From Viola odorata (taxonomy: Eukaryota > Streptophyta > Magnoliopsida > Malpighiales > Violaceae): a stretch of DNA of 64,000 nt. The first letter of the stretch is position 1, and every line of letters begins with the position of its first letter. Both the position numbers and the translations under genes were made by a program. Shown here in pieces: positions 49,441 to 61,550 of this stretch. The stretch is from the NCBI GenBank assembly GCA_963691705.1, contig OY829540.1, positions 7,144,001 to 7,208,000 of the forward strand, read 5' to 3'. The notes beneath the pieces are model-generated. The model did not search any database and was not told the DNA's origin. It saw only the letters and a list, made by a program, of their open reading frames with translations.

Positions 49441-50608
49441 GATATTAAAGTTTCCATTTGGTTTAATGGTTAACTTATCATCTATTATATTAAAGGGGAG
49501 AGGTTCAAATCTCTTGGCGCCTATTTTTTTTCTTTCTTTCTAAACTTAACTCCTCCTCTTTCTTTTTTCCTTCTAAACTATATTAAAATTCTTCATTCAT
49601 TTTTCTTCTTTTTTCTTTTAAACTCAATTAAAAGTACTCATTTTTTTCCTTTTTATCTGTTATTTTAAATACAAAATTTTATTAAGGACGTTATATGAGA
49701 ATTATTATGAAGGAAAAATATTTTCTCCGTAGTAAGAACTAAGAAATAAAATTTTAGTATGCATTTATATAGTTAACATGGCACATACTAGTAATATATT
49801 TATTGTAAATTGTAATAGCCATTTATATAGTTAATATATATAAAGTAAGACCATTAATTATTAATAATATAGCTATTAATTATTATCAATTGTTATAAAA
49901 TAAAAAATAATATTAAAAGAACGGTCATATTTTAAGGACCGAAAATACTTGAGTGAAATAATTAATCTCTTACTTGTATGTTTGTGACGGACAAAAAGAA
50001 TATCTAAGGAAATATACGGTTAAATATTTTATATTTTTGTTATAATGTTGTTATTCCTTTTTTTTCTTCTTGAACACTTGATGCTTTTATTATTTGGGAT
50101 GAATGGGAAAATTGGAAAGAGTGGATATAAGAAGGCTATAGTTAATGGGCCAATACACATGGACAAGTGAGGCCCAGAAGTAAGCTGATAAATTAATAAT
50201 TAAAATTTAAAAAGCAAATGAAAGGAATACCACCTCGCTCAAATACAAGAACTACATCGTTTTCGAATGCTATATATATCAAAGCTTGAACCCACTTAGA
50301 CCAAAATTATTCTTTCGCCTTTTACTAAAGAATACCATGCGCTCGTCTCAAATAGTGACAAACCCCTAATTTTTGGAGTGCCTTAAAAGTTCTCATTTTT
50401 TTCTTTTATTTGTTATTTTAAATGTAATTTTTTTTTAAAAAGAATTTTAATTTCGGGGTAGAACTGAAACCAGTCTAGTCTGACCTGAAAAAATTAGAAC
50501 CGGACTGGAAATGTCCCGTCCGGTTCTGTCTTGAACAAGAACCGATAATTTCAATCCAACCCGGTTCTAGCCCAAAAAACTTGCTCGGACCGGCCCGTGT
50601 ACACCCTA
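49241..50608. mobile_element. Probable hAT-like non-autonomous element
   Basis: The left end TAGGGGTGTATAAGAACCGG matches the complement of the right end CCGGCCCGTGTACACCCTA. Both ends continue into sequence rich in GAACCGG/CCGGTTC words. About 1.37 kb with no transposase ORF. Ends of this form are common in plant hAT-type elements. An 8-bp target duplication was not found, so borders may be off by a few bases. Confidence 0.6.
49408..49439. repeat. (AT)n microsatellite
   Basis: About 16 AT units, inside the hAT-like element. Confidence 0.95.
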
Positions 50609-51089
50609 GGGCCCATGACAAACTTTTCTAAATAAGTATAGAATAAAAAGTCAATGTGTTAGAACCTTTTTTTATACACAACAAATCCTTTTTCGAAGCA
50701 TATAAATTAGGCCGAAATCACTCTCATGAAAATTAAAGAAATGATTGATTCATGTTTTCAATGTATGATCTAATTATTTTCAATGGTAGTAAATATAGTC
50801 AATCAGCATCCATTTTTATTTTTCAATGTATTGAAAATGATGAAAATGACAATTATCAACGGAAAAAAAAGTTGAAATTCATTTTTTTTTAGGAGAAAAG
50901 AGTATTATTCAAAATAAGATAAAGTTATTTTTCCATAATTAAATCTGATGGAGAGAGGAATGCATCATAATTAGTAGGACAACAGTAATTAATTGTAAAT
51001 TGCAATGGTAGGAAACTTAATTTGACCCTGCAATACATCAAGAAAGGAACACAAGTATTTGACCTTTATTATGTACATCGTCTCTATAT
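50609..51089. other. AT-rich spacer
   Basis: No gene seen. The right end is probably the 3' UTR of the fasciclin-domain gene. Confidence 0.55.
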
Positions 51090-51854
51090 TTAAGAAGCAT
51101 AAACTCTTATAAAATAAAAATAAAAAAGAATCAAAAACATCAGAAACAGAATCAGGTTGTATTTTGAAGAAGAAGAAGAAGAAGAAGCCGGTGAAGCCTC
51201 AGGAATCTGCTGGTCAGAATCAGAATCAATAACCGTAGGGGAAGGGAATGGCAATGGCAACGGCGAGGGTGGTGTGACCACAACAGGAGGAGGTGGAGGA
51301 GGAGGAGGAATTATGGGACTTGTGGTGTTTGAACAAGGAGGGAAAGGAAAGAAAGGAGAAGGAGATTTCTTTGGCAGAACGCCGTCAATGCCATGGCATC
51401 GAATCAAGGATCCTGAATTGCTGCAGATGTTCGGGCTGTTGAGTTTCACATTGTTGATGTATAAATGCCTTATCCCTTTGTTGAAAATGTTCAGCATGTA
51501 CTCGGGGTCCGAGCTTGGAATGATGGATCCTGTCGGGAAATGCTGGAGGTGATCGAACAGCAACGGAGATGGAATTGAATGGCGGAGCAGGAATTCTGAA
51601 ACCGCGGTCTGAGGAATCCTGCTCTTCGACAGCATCTTGTCGTTAGGCATCAGGAAAGTGAGGTTGCCTAGAATTCTCGGGTCGAGAGGGGACATGTTGA
51701 TCAGCATTACGAAGGTGAAGTAGTTGGCCTTGGCCATTTCGTGCATGGCGACGGTCAGGTCCTTGGATTTGGAAAGAGAATTGGATGCTGAGATAGCGGT
51801 GGTGGCGCTTGCCATGGCGAGAAGGATTAGCAGTTTCACCACAGGAGCCGCCAT
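51090..51854 (-). CDS. Secreted single-FAS1-domain fasciclin-like protein
   Basis: 254 residues, no intron. Start placed at ATG 51854 because it opens a clean signal peptide (MAAPVVKLLILLAMASATTA); the upstream in-frame ATG at 51947 would put 31 polar residues in front of it. One FAS1 domain (about 28-165): LTVAMHEMAKANYFTFVMLI, NLTFLMPNDKML, VSEFLLRHSI, LYINNVKLNS and GIDGVLPKK. Then a Pro-rich linker (IIPPPPPPPPVVVTPPSP), an acidic/Ser-rich patch and a hydrophobic C-terminus that could be a GPI signal or a membrane anchor. FAS1 proteins act at the cell surface and wall; the exact role is unknown. Confidence 0.88.
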   Translation of the reverse strand: MAAPVVKLLILLAMASATTAISASNSLSKSKDLTVAMHEMAKANYFTFVMLINMSPLDPRILGNLTFLMPNDKMLSKSRIPQTAVSEFLLRHSIPSPLLFDHLQHFPTGSIIPSSDPEYMLNIFNKGIRHLYINNVKLNSPNICSNSGSLIRCHGIDGVLPKKSPSPFFPFPPCSNTTSPIIPPPPPPPPVVVTPPSPLPLPFPSPTVIDSDSDQQIPEASPASSSSSSSKYNLILFLMFLILFYFYFIRVYAS

Positions 51855-52457
51855 TGCTTGATTTTTTCTGATGGGTTGATGTTTTTTGTTTTGGCACTGA
51901 TGAAATGTTTTTGTTTCGGTGATTTGAAATAGGGTTATCTTGGACATGCGTCTGGTGCTGATTTAACAACTGGGATTCATATTTATTGCATGCTTGAGAG
52001 TTATAAGGATAGGAATTTTCTTTTGCTGATAGAAGTTCTAAGTTCTAACCCAAAATAAATATAATAATAATGAAACGAAACAAATTTATCCGTGAATAAT
52101 CCTCGACCACTCCCTTTCTCAGTCTCTCATTTAATGACAAAGTATATAAATTATTATTTTGTATGCGAGACTAGCAGAGATGTTTGGATTTAGACTTTTG
52201 GGGAAGGAAAGGATTTAAGCCTTGTAAAGTTGTAAGTTAGCCGTCTTTTTGTGTATTTATGAGCTCGTGAACTTTGAGTCTCCGTCCACTCGTGAACTCA
52301 ATTAAGTTCACGGATCATTCTAGAATTTTGAATATACATGCGACAAATTTATATAGTTTTAGTAAATTCACAAGTAACCATATAGTATGATCTTATTAAA
52401 TGCAATCATTGGCCAGAAATCCTCAATGCTAGTGATTTTATTATATATATAATAGTT
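51855..52457. other. Upstream region of the fasciclin-domain gene
   Basis: AT-rich, no gene seen. Confidence 0.55.
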
Positions 52458-52466
52458 GCAAAAGTT

Positions 52467-52705
52467 GGATTGAGCTCCTCTAATTTTCTTTTGAACATGA
52501 CCAGTCATGTTTAAGCAATCTGAACCGTTCAATAAAGTTGAACGGATTTAAGTAATTAATGAGTTGACCACTTGTTGAATTTTATTGACTGGTCAACTCA
52601 TTAATGACTTGAATTTTTAATCTCATCCGTCCAATTTTATTGAACGGTTCAGATTGCTCAAACATGACTGATCATGTTTAAGGGAAAATTAGAGGAGGCG
52701 GATCC
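52467..52705. mobile_element. MITE with a 9-bp target duplication (Mutator-type)
   Basis: 239 bp, flanked by GCAAAAGTT at 52458-52466 and 52706-52714. The ends GGATTGAGCTCCTCTAATTTT and AAAATTAGAGGAGGCGGATCC are inverted copies. The inverted repeats run about 90 bp each and include TCTGAACCGTTCAATAAAGTTGAACGG-like sequence. Nine-base duplication points to a Mutator-like family. No coding capacity. Confidence 0.88.
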
Positions 52706-52714
52706 GCAAAAGTT

Positions 52715-53538
52715 GTAGTCATTTTACGTGGATGCTAGCTTGTTTATATTCCTCCACAACATCATTTTCCCCCCAATTATTTTACATTTTACAATCAAAT
52801 CAACGATCTCTTACTTAATTTAACCGATCAAATAATTTTAGACACTTGTGTATCTAGACCATTAGGTCACTTTACTAGACGGGCAAACAGTTTCTTCATC
52901 TTCTCAATTTTAGACTCTAGTTAGTTTGCACTTGTAATTATTTCATTTTGGGATCTAAATTGATGAACAAGTCATGTCTCTCCTTCAAAAGAAAGAAAGA
53001 GTTGTCTCACCAAATTTATACAAATATGGAACGGATTGATCAATGGTCCCTAAAGACTAATTGGCTCCTGTCTAGAAAGCATATAACAAATGTATAAAAA
53101 TAAATAAATACAGAAATTGTAGTTAATAAGTGCCTGTTCTTTTTATAAAATAAATTATAGGTTTGATTGGTAGAGTGATGAGCGAAATTTTTAGGCTTTA
53201 ATCGGAAAAAAATATAAAAAAAGTGTTCAAGTATGCACATTAAATTTCTTATTTAGTAAAAGTTATTATTATATAATACATGATCTCATCAGCTATAATG
53301 TTTTTTTCCCTATCATCTGCATATAATTGCTTTCTATAGGAGTTCCAATCTTGTCAATCAAACGACTATATTATGTAAATCCCCCAAAGAATTTGGCGTG
53401 TGGTTGCAACAAAACCTCCTCCAAAAACTCCTTACTAGTATATGCTATACCTTCCTGTTACCCAATTCAAGTATAATAATACTACAATGTTTCTTCAACA
53501 AAGATGAATGTAATATCTGTAGGGTTAGCCATTTCAGA
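52715..53538. other. AT-rich spacer
   Basis: No gene seen. 53,380-53,538 is probably the 3' UTR of the next polygalacturonase. Confidence 0.55.
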
Positions 53539-56045
53539 TCAGAGCTCAGTGTGAACAATAATGTCCTCCTCACTTCTTGGTTCTGCGAGCTCGAAATCTT
53601 TGTCGTGGGAAGTTAGGCAGTCAGCTGAAGGATGGACTATACCGTACCCGAAGCCTTCAGCGGAGTTACAGTAAGTCTCAGCGGTGCCATCCTCCTTCTC
53701 CAGGTTGACATTGGACAGGACTATGTTGCTGCAAGGAACTGTGTCGCTGCAGGCAAATTTCATGGCCTTTCGGCTCTTCGTACTCCCGCTAACATTCCGG
53801 TACATGATCTGGCTTATTTTCACAGCTGAAGTCTAACAAAGTGGAATGTAGTAGACAATAATCAGGATTGTGGTTGAATAACCAAGTGATAATTGTCAAG
53901 AGTACAAATGAAAGTGGGACTCTATAATGTGTTGTTCCCTACCCAAGTTCTATAACTTGCAGAAAAGAGGGAAGGGAAGCAGGAAATGTACCTGGTTTTG
54001 GCAGGATTTTGGGGAGTCGCAATAGAATTGATCAATAATGATGGGATTTTCAACATTGTCCATCCTTACATTGTCGAAACGAATTGCACGGACATAACCA
54101 TTACCACCCTGCAACAGACAACCAGGACGCAGTTAGGTACAACACTGTCCAATTCCATCAGGATAGTACATATACACTATCACTACAGTTTGAGACGTTA
54201 CAGTCATGACGCAGAAAAGTACCTGCCAAGTCTTAATTCGGAGGCCATTGGTTGCCTCCTTGATAAAGGCTGTATCCAGAACCACTTTTGAGACTATGCC
54301 AGTGGAGTTGTCCTTTCCAAGACTCCCAATGCTGAGAAGCAGAAATTTTCACACACAAAATGCCCACAACACAGAAATTTCAGTTCTAGTTGGTTCAACA
54401 TAGTGCCAAAAGGAATAAATCAATTCGAGATTACAAGACCTCTACAGTGTGCAGTGACATAGTTTTAGAATTAGACATCAAATGGTACCTGATTCCATGG
54501 CCTGGTCCACAGAATATTCTCTTCATCTTGATGCTTGAGCTCCCATTAACGATTGAGATGCAATCATCACCTGAACAACACATAGCATTGCCACAACAAA
54601 ATATCTATGAGAGTACATATATAATCAATGCGACAGTGAAACCTCTATGCACAGTAACTTGGTCATGGATGCAGGATTTTGACAAGTAATGTTTCCATCT
54701 GTGTTCTTAATGTTTTCCCTGGCTTGTCTGCTCTCTTGATTTCGGATACCAATGCCTCAAAACATAGAAAATTTCGCTACATCTCCATTTTGTTTCTACT
54801 TTTTTGTGCTACAGAAAATGTGATGAGAAGAGAACAGGGATGAGGTTCAAGAACCTGTTCCAATTTTGACATCTTGAATAATGACGTTCGTTGATTGAGT
54901 AAGATGGATTCCATCGGTATTAGGACTGTCTCCTGGTGCTGAGACTAGTACTTGAGATATACGCACTGAATCACACTTGGAAATCACAAAATGCATTTGT
55001 TGGCTGTTCCTAATTGTAAGGCCTTTAACCCTCACCGCTGAGCTTGAATCTATAGTAAATGCCTGCAAAAGCCGCACTTCATAAATAAAGACATCCTACG
55101 TACTTTTCAATCTCAGCAGCTGTCTTGAAAGCAGGAATGATATAATGAAGTGAAAAGATCCTTACTGATGGTGCTCCTCTGCAAGGCTGCAAAGAAATAG
55201 AAAGAGGAAATGTTTTAGGTTCATTATGTGTTTAATTCACAAGTACTGGCATGGAAAAAAACTAGAGTAAATTAAGCAGAATTACATTTGTCTTATTCTT
55301 TTTGCAGGATGAAGCCCACCATTTTCTCCCAGAGCCATCAATAACGCCATTCCCTAGAAAGCTAACTCCATTCAGTCTAGAGAAATCAAGCCAGACTCGT
55401 GACAGCTTTGGATCCCAGTTTTCAGGCTCATCGGGAGCTACTATGGTTCCATCTATCTGTATAAGCATGATGACAATAAAATGCTCTCTAATTATGCCAA
55501 AGCGTGAGAATCACCTACATCTATTATGAAAATGCCAATAACTACTAAACGACATGGCCTGCATATGATTCATCTGAAACAGCATTGCAAATTACCTGGA
55601 TGATCAATCTATCTGAACAAGGGCCTATGAATTTTGTTGCATTAACTAAATAGTGGCGTCCTTGAGGAACCAAGAAAACTGATTTTGGTGTTCCACAGGC
55701 AGTCTTCCAGGCATCTGCAAAGGCCTGATGGGGGAAAAACAAGATGTGAAGAGTTTAGCCATAAGAGAAGAGTAAAGGACAAATATCATGACATTAAATA
55801 TGCACCTTGGTGTCATCGGAAACCCCATCTCCAACTGCACCGAAGCTATCAACATTCACAAGAGTTTTGCTGCCACGTTCACTTGTCCATGATACGATAT
55901 CAGAAAGTTCCACATCAGTTTCTTCTTCTATGTCAAAACTTTGAAGCTCCGCCAGCATACCAATGGTGTCATATAACACATTTCCTGCAACTCCATGAGC
56001 CAATATTATAAAACCAATCAAGGAAGTGATGAATAATTTACCCAT
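53539..56045 (-). CDS. Polygalacturonase (GH28), nine exons
   Basis: Nine exons: 56045-55806, 55724-55596, 55456-55286, 55186-55166, 55062-54855, 54570-54489, 54331-54223, 54108-53992 and 53832-53539, giving 456 residues. Signal peptide MGKLFITSLIGFIILAHGVAG, then a short acidic propeptide-like segment before VDSFGAVGDGVSDDTKAF. GH28 motifs: [29 protein letters not shown] and GLRIKTW. It differs from the 41529-45494 gene in exon number (the fourth exon is only 21 bp) and in lacking the Pro-rich N-terminus, so it belongs to another GH28 clade. Likely secreted and active. Confidence 0.94.
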
Positions 56046-56655
56046 TAGTGCCTAAATTTAAGGTTATTATACAGGAAATACTTGTACAAATCCTTGCAAA
56101 TGTTGGATTTTAATTTATATGTGCAGATTAGATTTAGAAATGAAGGGTTTTGTAGGCTATCTGGCTTGACTTAAAAGTACATGAAGGAGCAATATTTTCT
56201 ACATGCCTACACTTAAAGTACAAGGGATTTTCTTTTTCTTTTCTTTTTAAGTTCTTTGCTTTACTCTTAAACCAGTAAGCAAATGTTTGCCATTTGAAAG
56301 TCCACTGTCTGCCTTTTGCTTAGATCCTCTTTCCAAGAGAAATAGATCTAAAAATTCTGAAGAAAGGATACTTTTGTACAGTATACCCAAAATGGACAAT
56401 CCTAAAAACATAGAGAAGGCTTTCTCAAATGTTTACATATATATACAAGCCATTTGCTTTATTGGACAAAAAAGACAACAAAAAAATTAACATCCTGATT
56501 GTCCATAACATGCACACCAATTGCTTCAAGCAAAAGAAACCTTCCCAACAATGATGGATGCAAATAATGAAAACAGAGTTGAGAATTCGGGAACTACCTG
56601 CTTTTCGCTTCATGGCTAATTTTCTCAATTTCTCCTTTAGTGTAGAATACCAATC
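56046..56655. other. Intergenic
   Basis: Upstream side of the polygalacturonase and downstream side of the PPR gene. No additional feature supported. Confidence 0.55.
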
Positions 56656-58662
56656 CTAATGGTAGTTGTTCACCTCAACTAAACTGTGGCCTATCTCCCT
56701 TATCATCTTCCTCCCCATGCCAACCTCTCTAACTTCCATTGAGGCATCAAATTCTCCAATTTCAGAAAAAAAGTTTGCTACCTGCAAATAAACTGCAAAA
56801 TCTTCTGGATCGATTTCCAACAATACTTTTGCAGCTCTTCTTCCCACCAATTCATTCCTGTGGACTCTACAGCTTTGCAGCAATGAGCTCCACATCACAC
56901 AATCAAGCTTTCCTGGTGCTTGGTGCAGCAACTCTTCCGCTTCATCCAGAAAACCTGCTCTTCCCAAGAGATCTACCATACAAGAGAAATGTTCCCTTTC
57001 CGGAGTAATCCAATACAGGGATTTCATTGAATTAAAAATTAATCTTCCTTCTTCAACCAATCCAGAATGGCTGCATCCAGTTAACACACACAAAAATGAC
57101 ACTTTATCAGGTTTCAAACCCACCTTGAGCATTGCTTCTAGCATCTTAAGGCATTGTCTTCCCAGTCCATTGCGTGCAAATACATTGATGATGGATGTGA
57201 AACAAAAGACATTTGGTGAAGAAAGTTGTTCAAAAACCTGCTGTGAAAATTGAACATGTCCAGACCTTGCATATGCATCAATTAAGGAACATGAAACTGC
57301 AATATCAGATTCGAGACCAGATTTAATAGCAGAACAATGCACCAATCTACAGCTTGTCAAACTTGCAAAAGCAGAATCTGGTAACGCCTTCAATGCTGTG
57401 GAAAATGTAACCCCATCAACTCCAGTTCCTTCATCAACCATTAAACCAAAAATCTCAAGCACATCATCAACAAAGCCGCAGTGCAACAAAGATGTCATTA
57501 ATGGGTTACAACACTCCAGAGTTTTCTCAGGAACACTTTCATATGCACAAATTGAGCTCTCAATGTCATTACATTTCCCATACATATCAATTAAAGCAGA
57601 TTGTACATGAAAACACCCATGGTCAAATCCCACCTTCAACACACAACAATGAATCTGCTTCCCGAATAGAACGTCCCCAATCTCACTACATAAATTTAAA
57701 AACCCCACGAAAGAACGAACAGATGGCCTCTTTCCCAATAATTGCATCATATAAAACAACTCAAGAGCATCAGATAACAAACCATTATGAGCATACACTG
57801 ACACTATTGAGTTCCATGATATCACATCCTCCAACCTAATACAGCAAAATGACTTTCGTGCATCGATTAAATTCCCACAAGCAGAATAAAAGTCCACCAA
57901 TGCATTAGCAACAAAAACATTAGAATCCGCCAAGCCAACCTTTATAACATGACAATGCAGCTGCTTCCCTTCCTCCAAAACCCTCTCATTACTGCATCCA
58001 CGGATCAAGTAACAGAAACTGACCCCATTACCTTCCACTCCATCCAATTTCATCTCATGATACAGTCCTAACAGCTCGTCAAGCTGACCGGATTCGCAAA
58101 ACCCACGTAAAACCAAGTTCCAAGTAGCTAAATTCCTCTCCGGCAGCTCATTAAACAAACTCATACCCAAATCATGAAAACCCATTTGCAGATAAAGTCC
58201 AACAAGCGAACTCCCGATAAATAAATTGCAATTAAGCCCGCATTTCACAACCCTGCAATGGACCTGAATTCCTTCTCTAAAAAACCCTGCCTGGCTACAA
58301 ATACTTAAAACAGAAGAAAACGTAGATGGGGTTTCGTCGATTCCATCCGCAACCAATTCGTGGTAAATATCAAGACCTTGTTTATGGATTCCGTGCTTAG
58401 CCTGTCCAGAGATTAACAAGTTATACGAAACGACATCACGTATTGGCATTTCATCGAACAGGTTTTGGGCAGAATTCAAGTGCCCAGATTTGATCAATCC
58501 GTCAATTGCTCTATTGTTAGAATAAACGACATCGCGTGGATTTGGTTCGAAGTAAGAATTCAACGGCAAGGGAGAGAAGGATTGTGTTAAGGGCATGCGT
58601 TTTGATGGTGCTAGGCTTGTTATGGTACGGACAACAGGTAGGAAGAGTTTGGTCCTTTGCAT
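56656..58662 (-). CDS. PLS-class pentatricopeptide repeat protein with an E domain
   Basis: 668 residues, no intron, as usual for this family. The N-terminus (MQRTKLFLPVVRTITSLAPSKRM) is basic and Ser/Thr-rich and may target mitochondria. Repeats of the PLS pattern run from about residue 45: NRAIDGLIKSGHLNSAQNLF, DEMPIRDVVSYNLLISGQAK, YHELVADGIDETPSTFSSVL and so on. The C-terminal E motif (VMWSSLLQSCRVHRNELVGR, LLEIDPEDFAVYLQVANFFS) is followed by a short end, GHSLVEVNNYH, with no DYW domain. Proteins of this type bind organelle RNA and usually serve C-to-U editing with partners; the target is unknown. Confidence 0.93.
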   Translation of the reverse strand: MQRTKLFLPVVRTITSLAPSKRMPLTQSFSPLPLNSYFEPNPRDVVYSNNRAIDGLIKSGHLNSAQNLFDEMPIRDVVSYNLLISGQAKHGIHKQGLDIYHELVADGIDETPSTFSSVLSICSQAGFFREGIQVHCRVVKCGLNCNLFIGSSLVGLYLQMGFHDLGMSLFNELPERNLATWNLVLRGFCESGQLDELLGLYHEMKLDGVEGNGVSFCYLIRGCSNERVLEEGKQLHCHVIKVGLADSNVFVANALVDFYSACGNLIDARKSFCCIRLEDVISWNSIVSVYAHNGLLSDALELFYMMQLLGKRPSVRSFVGFLNLCSEIGDVLFGKQIHCCVLKVGFDHGCFHVQSALIDMYGKCNDIESSICAYESVPEKTLECCNPLMTSLLHCGFVDDVLEIFGLMVDEGTGVDGVTFSTALKALPDSAFASLTSCRLVHCSAIKSGLESDIAVSCSLIDAYARSGHVQFSQQVFEQLSSPNVFCFTSIINVFARNGLGRQCLKMLEAMLKVGLKPDKVSFLCVLTGCSHSGLVEEGRLIFNSMKSLYWITPEREHFSCMVDLLGRAGFLDEAEELLHQAPGKLDCVMWSSLLQSCRVHRNELVGRRAAKVLLEIDPEDFAVYLQVANFFSEIGEFDASMEVREVGMGRKMIREIGHSLVEVNNYH

Positions 58663-59966
58663 TTCTCACGTGCTCGTTCTCCAAGCTAAAATTAGCACAT
58701 GGGAATTTTAACAGAACTTTGCATAAAAAGCGAAAAGAGAAGAGGTCCTTTTCCTTTTTTCTACCCTTTTTTTCCTTCTTTTTTTCTTCCTTATGTGTGA
58801 AATGTTATAAATTGAATGATCAAATTCAAGTAGTAATTTAGTTTTGTGTTGTTTTCCGAATCCGACTCGATCTTTTTTTATAGAAAAATGAATGTACCTA
58901 AAGTATTATTTATACTTAATGAGCCAACTCGATATGAAAATAATTAATTTTAATCCAATAAATCAACTATTTTCAAACACCCAACTAAAAAAAATTGTAT
59001 ATTCTCTTTCCTGTAGTTTAGTTTGCTTGGAGAATAATTTTTTTAAAAGAAGAAAATATTCAAGAACTCGAAGTTTTCTCTCTTTTTCTTTCCGACAAAA
59101 TGTTTAGGACCATGCATTGGTTCAGGTTAGTGGAGTTGGCCAGTTGGGTATATATCATTATCAGTTAGATTAGTCGCAAGAGGAGGTGCTCTGCTCACTT
59201 TAAGACAAAGCCATGGCGATCCCACACATGGGCCAGCCCAGTATGGAAAGAAATTGATAGAAATATAGACGATTTTACGACTCATATACGCTCTTCGCTT
59301 GCAGAAAACGTTAGGGAGGGATTTGCCACCTACGAGTTCTTATCAAACTCAAATTCGAAAATAATCACCATGCAATATGATTTAGATACGAGATAGCCTC
59401 GACAAAGAAATTATCGTAAACTCTGCGCCATGTTTACTCCAAATGAAAATACACTTTTGTTTATGCCATTTTCCAAAGAAGTGTCAAAAGATGCTGGTCA
59501 GAAAACAGAAAAGATGTTATTTATATTATTCCCCGGGAAGCAAATCACATATTAAAAAATGTGTAAAAAAATTGAATAAAGTAGAATCTGATCAAGGCGG
59601 ACAGTTGAGCGGTCGTTAATCAGGGCAGGCAGCAGACACAGACAGGGCGGGTAGCTAACAAGGGCAGAAAAAACTACTTTTTATACAAGGCGTCAATTAA
59701 AAATACACCACTACTTTTAGGCCAAAACGTCAGATATTAAGAGACGACACATAAAAAGAGGATACAATCATACAACCACAAAAGAGATGCTTGAAAATCA
59801 GACAAGTTCAAAGTTCAGATGAGTTCGCTTTCTTATTTAGGTTATTATTTTTACTAGTTTATTGCTTTTGCAGGGATACGATAAGGATAGGTTTTTTTGT
59901 TTGTTTGATTTACATGAGCAAAGGAATGGCAAACAAGCATAAAACACCATAGGCTCTGATCAAATC
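58663..59966. other. Intergenic, no gene seen
   Basis: PPR upstream region and then AT-rich sequence. Pyrimidine-rich patches near 58,740-58,795. Nothing recognisable, including no MITE ends. Confidence 0.55.
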
Positions 59967-61550
59967 TTATTGACATGTTGATGCTATAGTCTCCAAAAGG
60001 GAAGCTGCAAATTCCATCTGAGTATCTTCATCAATTCTTGAAAAAAGAGGGACGTGAACAAAAAGGGATTTGTGACCATTCTTTTCTGCAAATCGAAGCG
60101 AGTGGTAGTACACATAGTTGCACACAAAGCGCCCTGCATCGTCTGATATCGTCACAACATACCCCTTATTCTTCAAGGAGTTCAGGATTCCCTTGATGGA
60201 GCAACAAGTCTGTGCAGTAGAAATAATGATATGTTAACACCAAAATGAGAGCAGGAAAAAAAACACAAATTGAACCATTAGTTCGCTTCACCAACTAATT
60301 GTAGATGAGATTCTTTTTCTCAGCATTTTCCTTTCACCATATATATCTTCTCATTCAATACAAGATTTGAGAAAAAAGATCACTGGAGTACCTCTCTTGC
60401 CCAAGAAGTTTCACCATCCTCAGGGACTATTGGATGTTTCTGGAGAAATTAAAGCAAAATTCAGTCAGGATAAATAAGAATGAAAGATAACTTGGAGACT
60501 ATATAAGTGTAAATAAATCAAAATTCTTGAGTTAGTGAGGAGCCCCTCTAGAAACTAAAAGAAGGGGTGGATTATAAGTTATGGGTCCAACTGCAAAAAA
60601 GAAAAGAAAAGAGAGTGGCTCTTAGTGTAGATGAAAGAAATTGCTTGACCTGTGGTTGCCATCCTAGCTCATCTGGACAACGGAAGTTAGCTTCATTTAC
60701 TGCCTGTCGCTCAATTGCGAATTTTTGCGCACCACCATTCACCCCCAAGTGAAGCTGAGGACAAATCAAGAAACCTTTAAATCATAGAAAGCTAAATCCT
60801 GAAATTCTAAACATCAGCAGTAACATGCTTATACACGATAACCACAGTCTTTTAGTTCAAAATGTACTTTTCTTCTAATCATACAATATAATGGAAATTG
60901 CCCTGAGAGTTGAAATTAGCCAAAAATGATCAGCCTTGAAAATATGGAGGGGATGTTTTAATAGTGTATTTAGGTTATGGAAGTGCCTTAGTTTGTACTA
61001 GTATGAGTTAATTTATGCAAACAACTAATACAAACATTTCACATAAGCAATGAAAACATTCACGACTTGAAGACATCACAAACTGTGGAGAAAAGAAGAA
61101 AAATCCACTACTAGCCACATATATTTGATAAAAGTCTTGCACTTTAGCAAAAAAATGCCATACACAAGACATATACACCAACCACAGAAACAAGAAAATA
61201 TCGGTTCAGCGTAGAGAAGCAAAGAGAAAGCGGAAAAAAAAAGAGTATGGTACATTTCTAATCAACCCAAAGTTGTGTAATTATCTTACCCATACAACTT
61301 GCTCATTCTTTTCGGCATTCGTGACTGCCACACTTGACTCCAAGACATTGACAAGCGTTGGAAGAGCACCTTGTCCAGCTGTTTCAAGAACAGTGCAACT
61401 CCCGAGAGTAACACCAGCAGCCAACCCTCTTTTTTCAACAAAATCCTTCAAATTGTTAACAATTGTCTCGGTAGGATTATCAGCAACGCCTTGAAACCTC
61501 TTAAACCCAGTAACATGAACGACCACAGCCTTTGGCCCTTCAGATCCCAT
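59967..61550 (-). CDS. Pyroglutamyl-peptidase I (peptidase C15)
   Basis: Removes N-terminal pyroglutamate from peptides; cytosolic cysteine peptidase. Four coding exons: 61550-61290, 60754-60650, 60439-60392 and 60209-59967, giving 218 residues, the usual length. Start at ATG 61550 (MGSEGPKAVVVHVTGFKRF); the upstream in-frame ATG lies beyond a likely 3' splice site (GTGTGCAG at 61,561). Catalytic Glu is likely in ERQAVNEANFRCPD, Cys in DAGRFVCNYVYYHSL and His in SLFVHVPLF, the expected Glu/Cys/His set. A 5' UTR intron probably runs from 62334 to 61560 (donor CCCAG|GTTGAT). Confidence 0.93.

Noticed and set aside
49450..49530. tRNA-like A and B box text (GGTTTAATGGTTAA ... GGTTCAAATCTC) that might be a SINE head
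   Set aside because: No cloverleaf can be drawn, the spacing is loose, and no 3' tail or duplication was found.
51855..51947. Longer N-terminus for the fasciclin-domain protein
   Set aside because: The extra 31 residues are polar and would hide a clear signal peptide starting at 51854.
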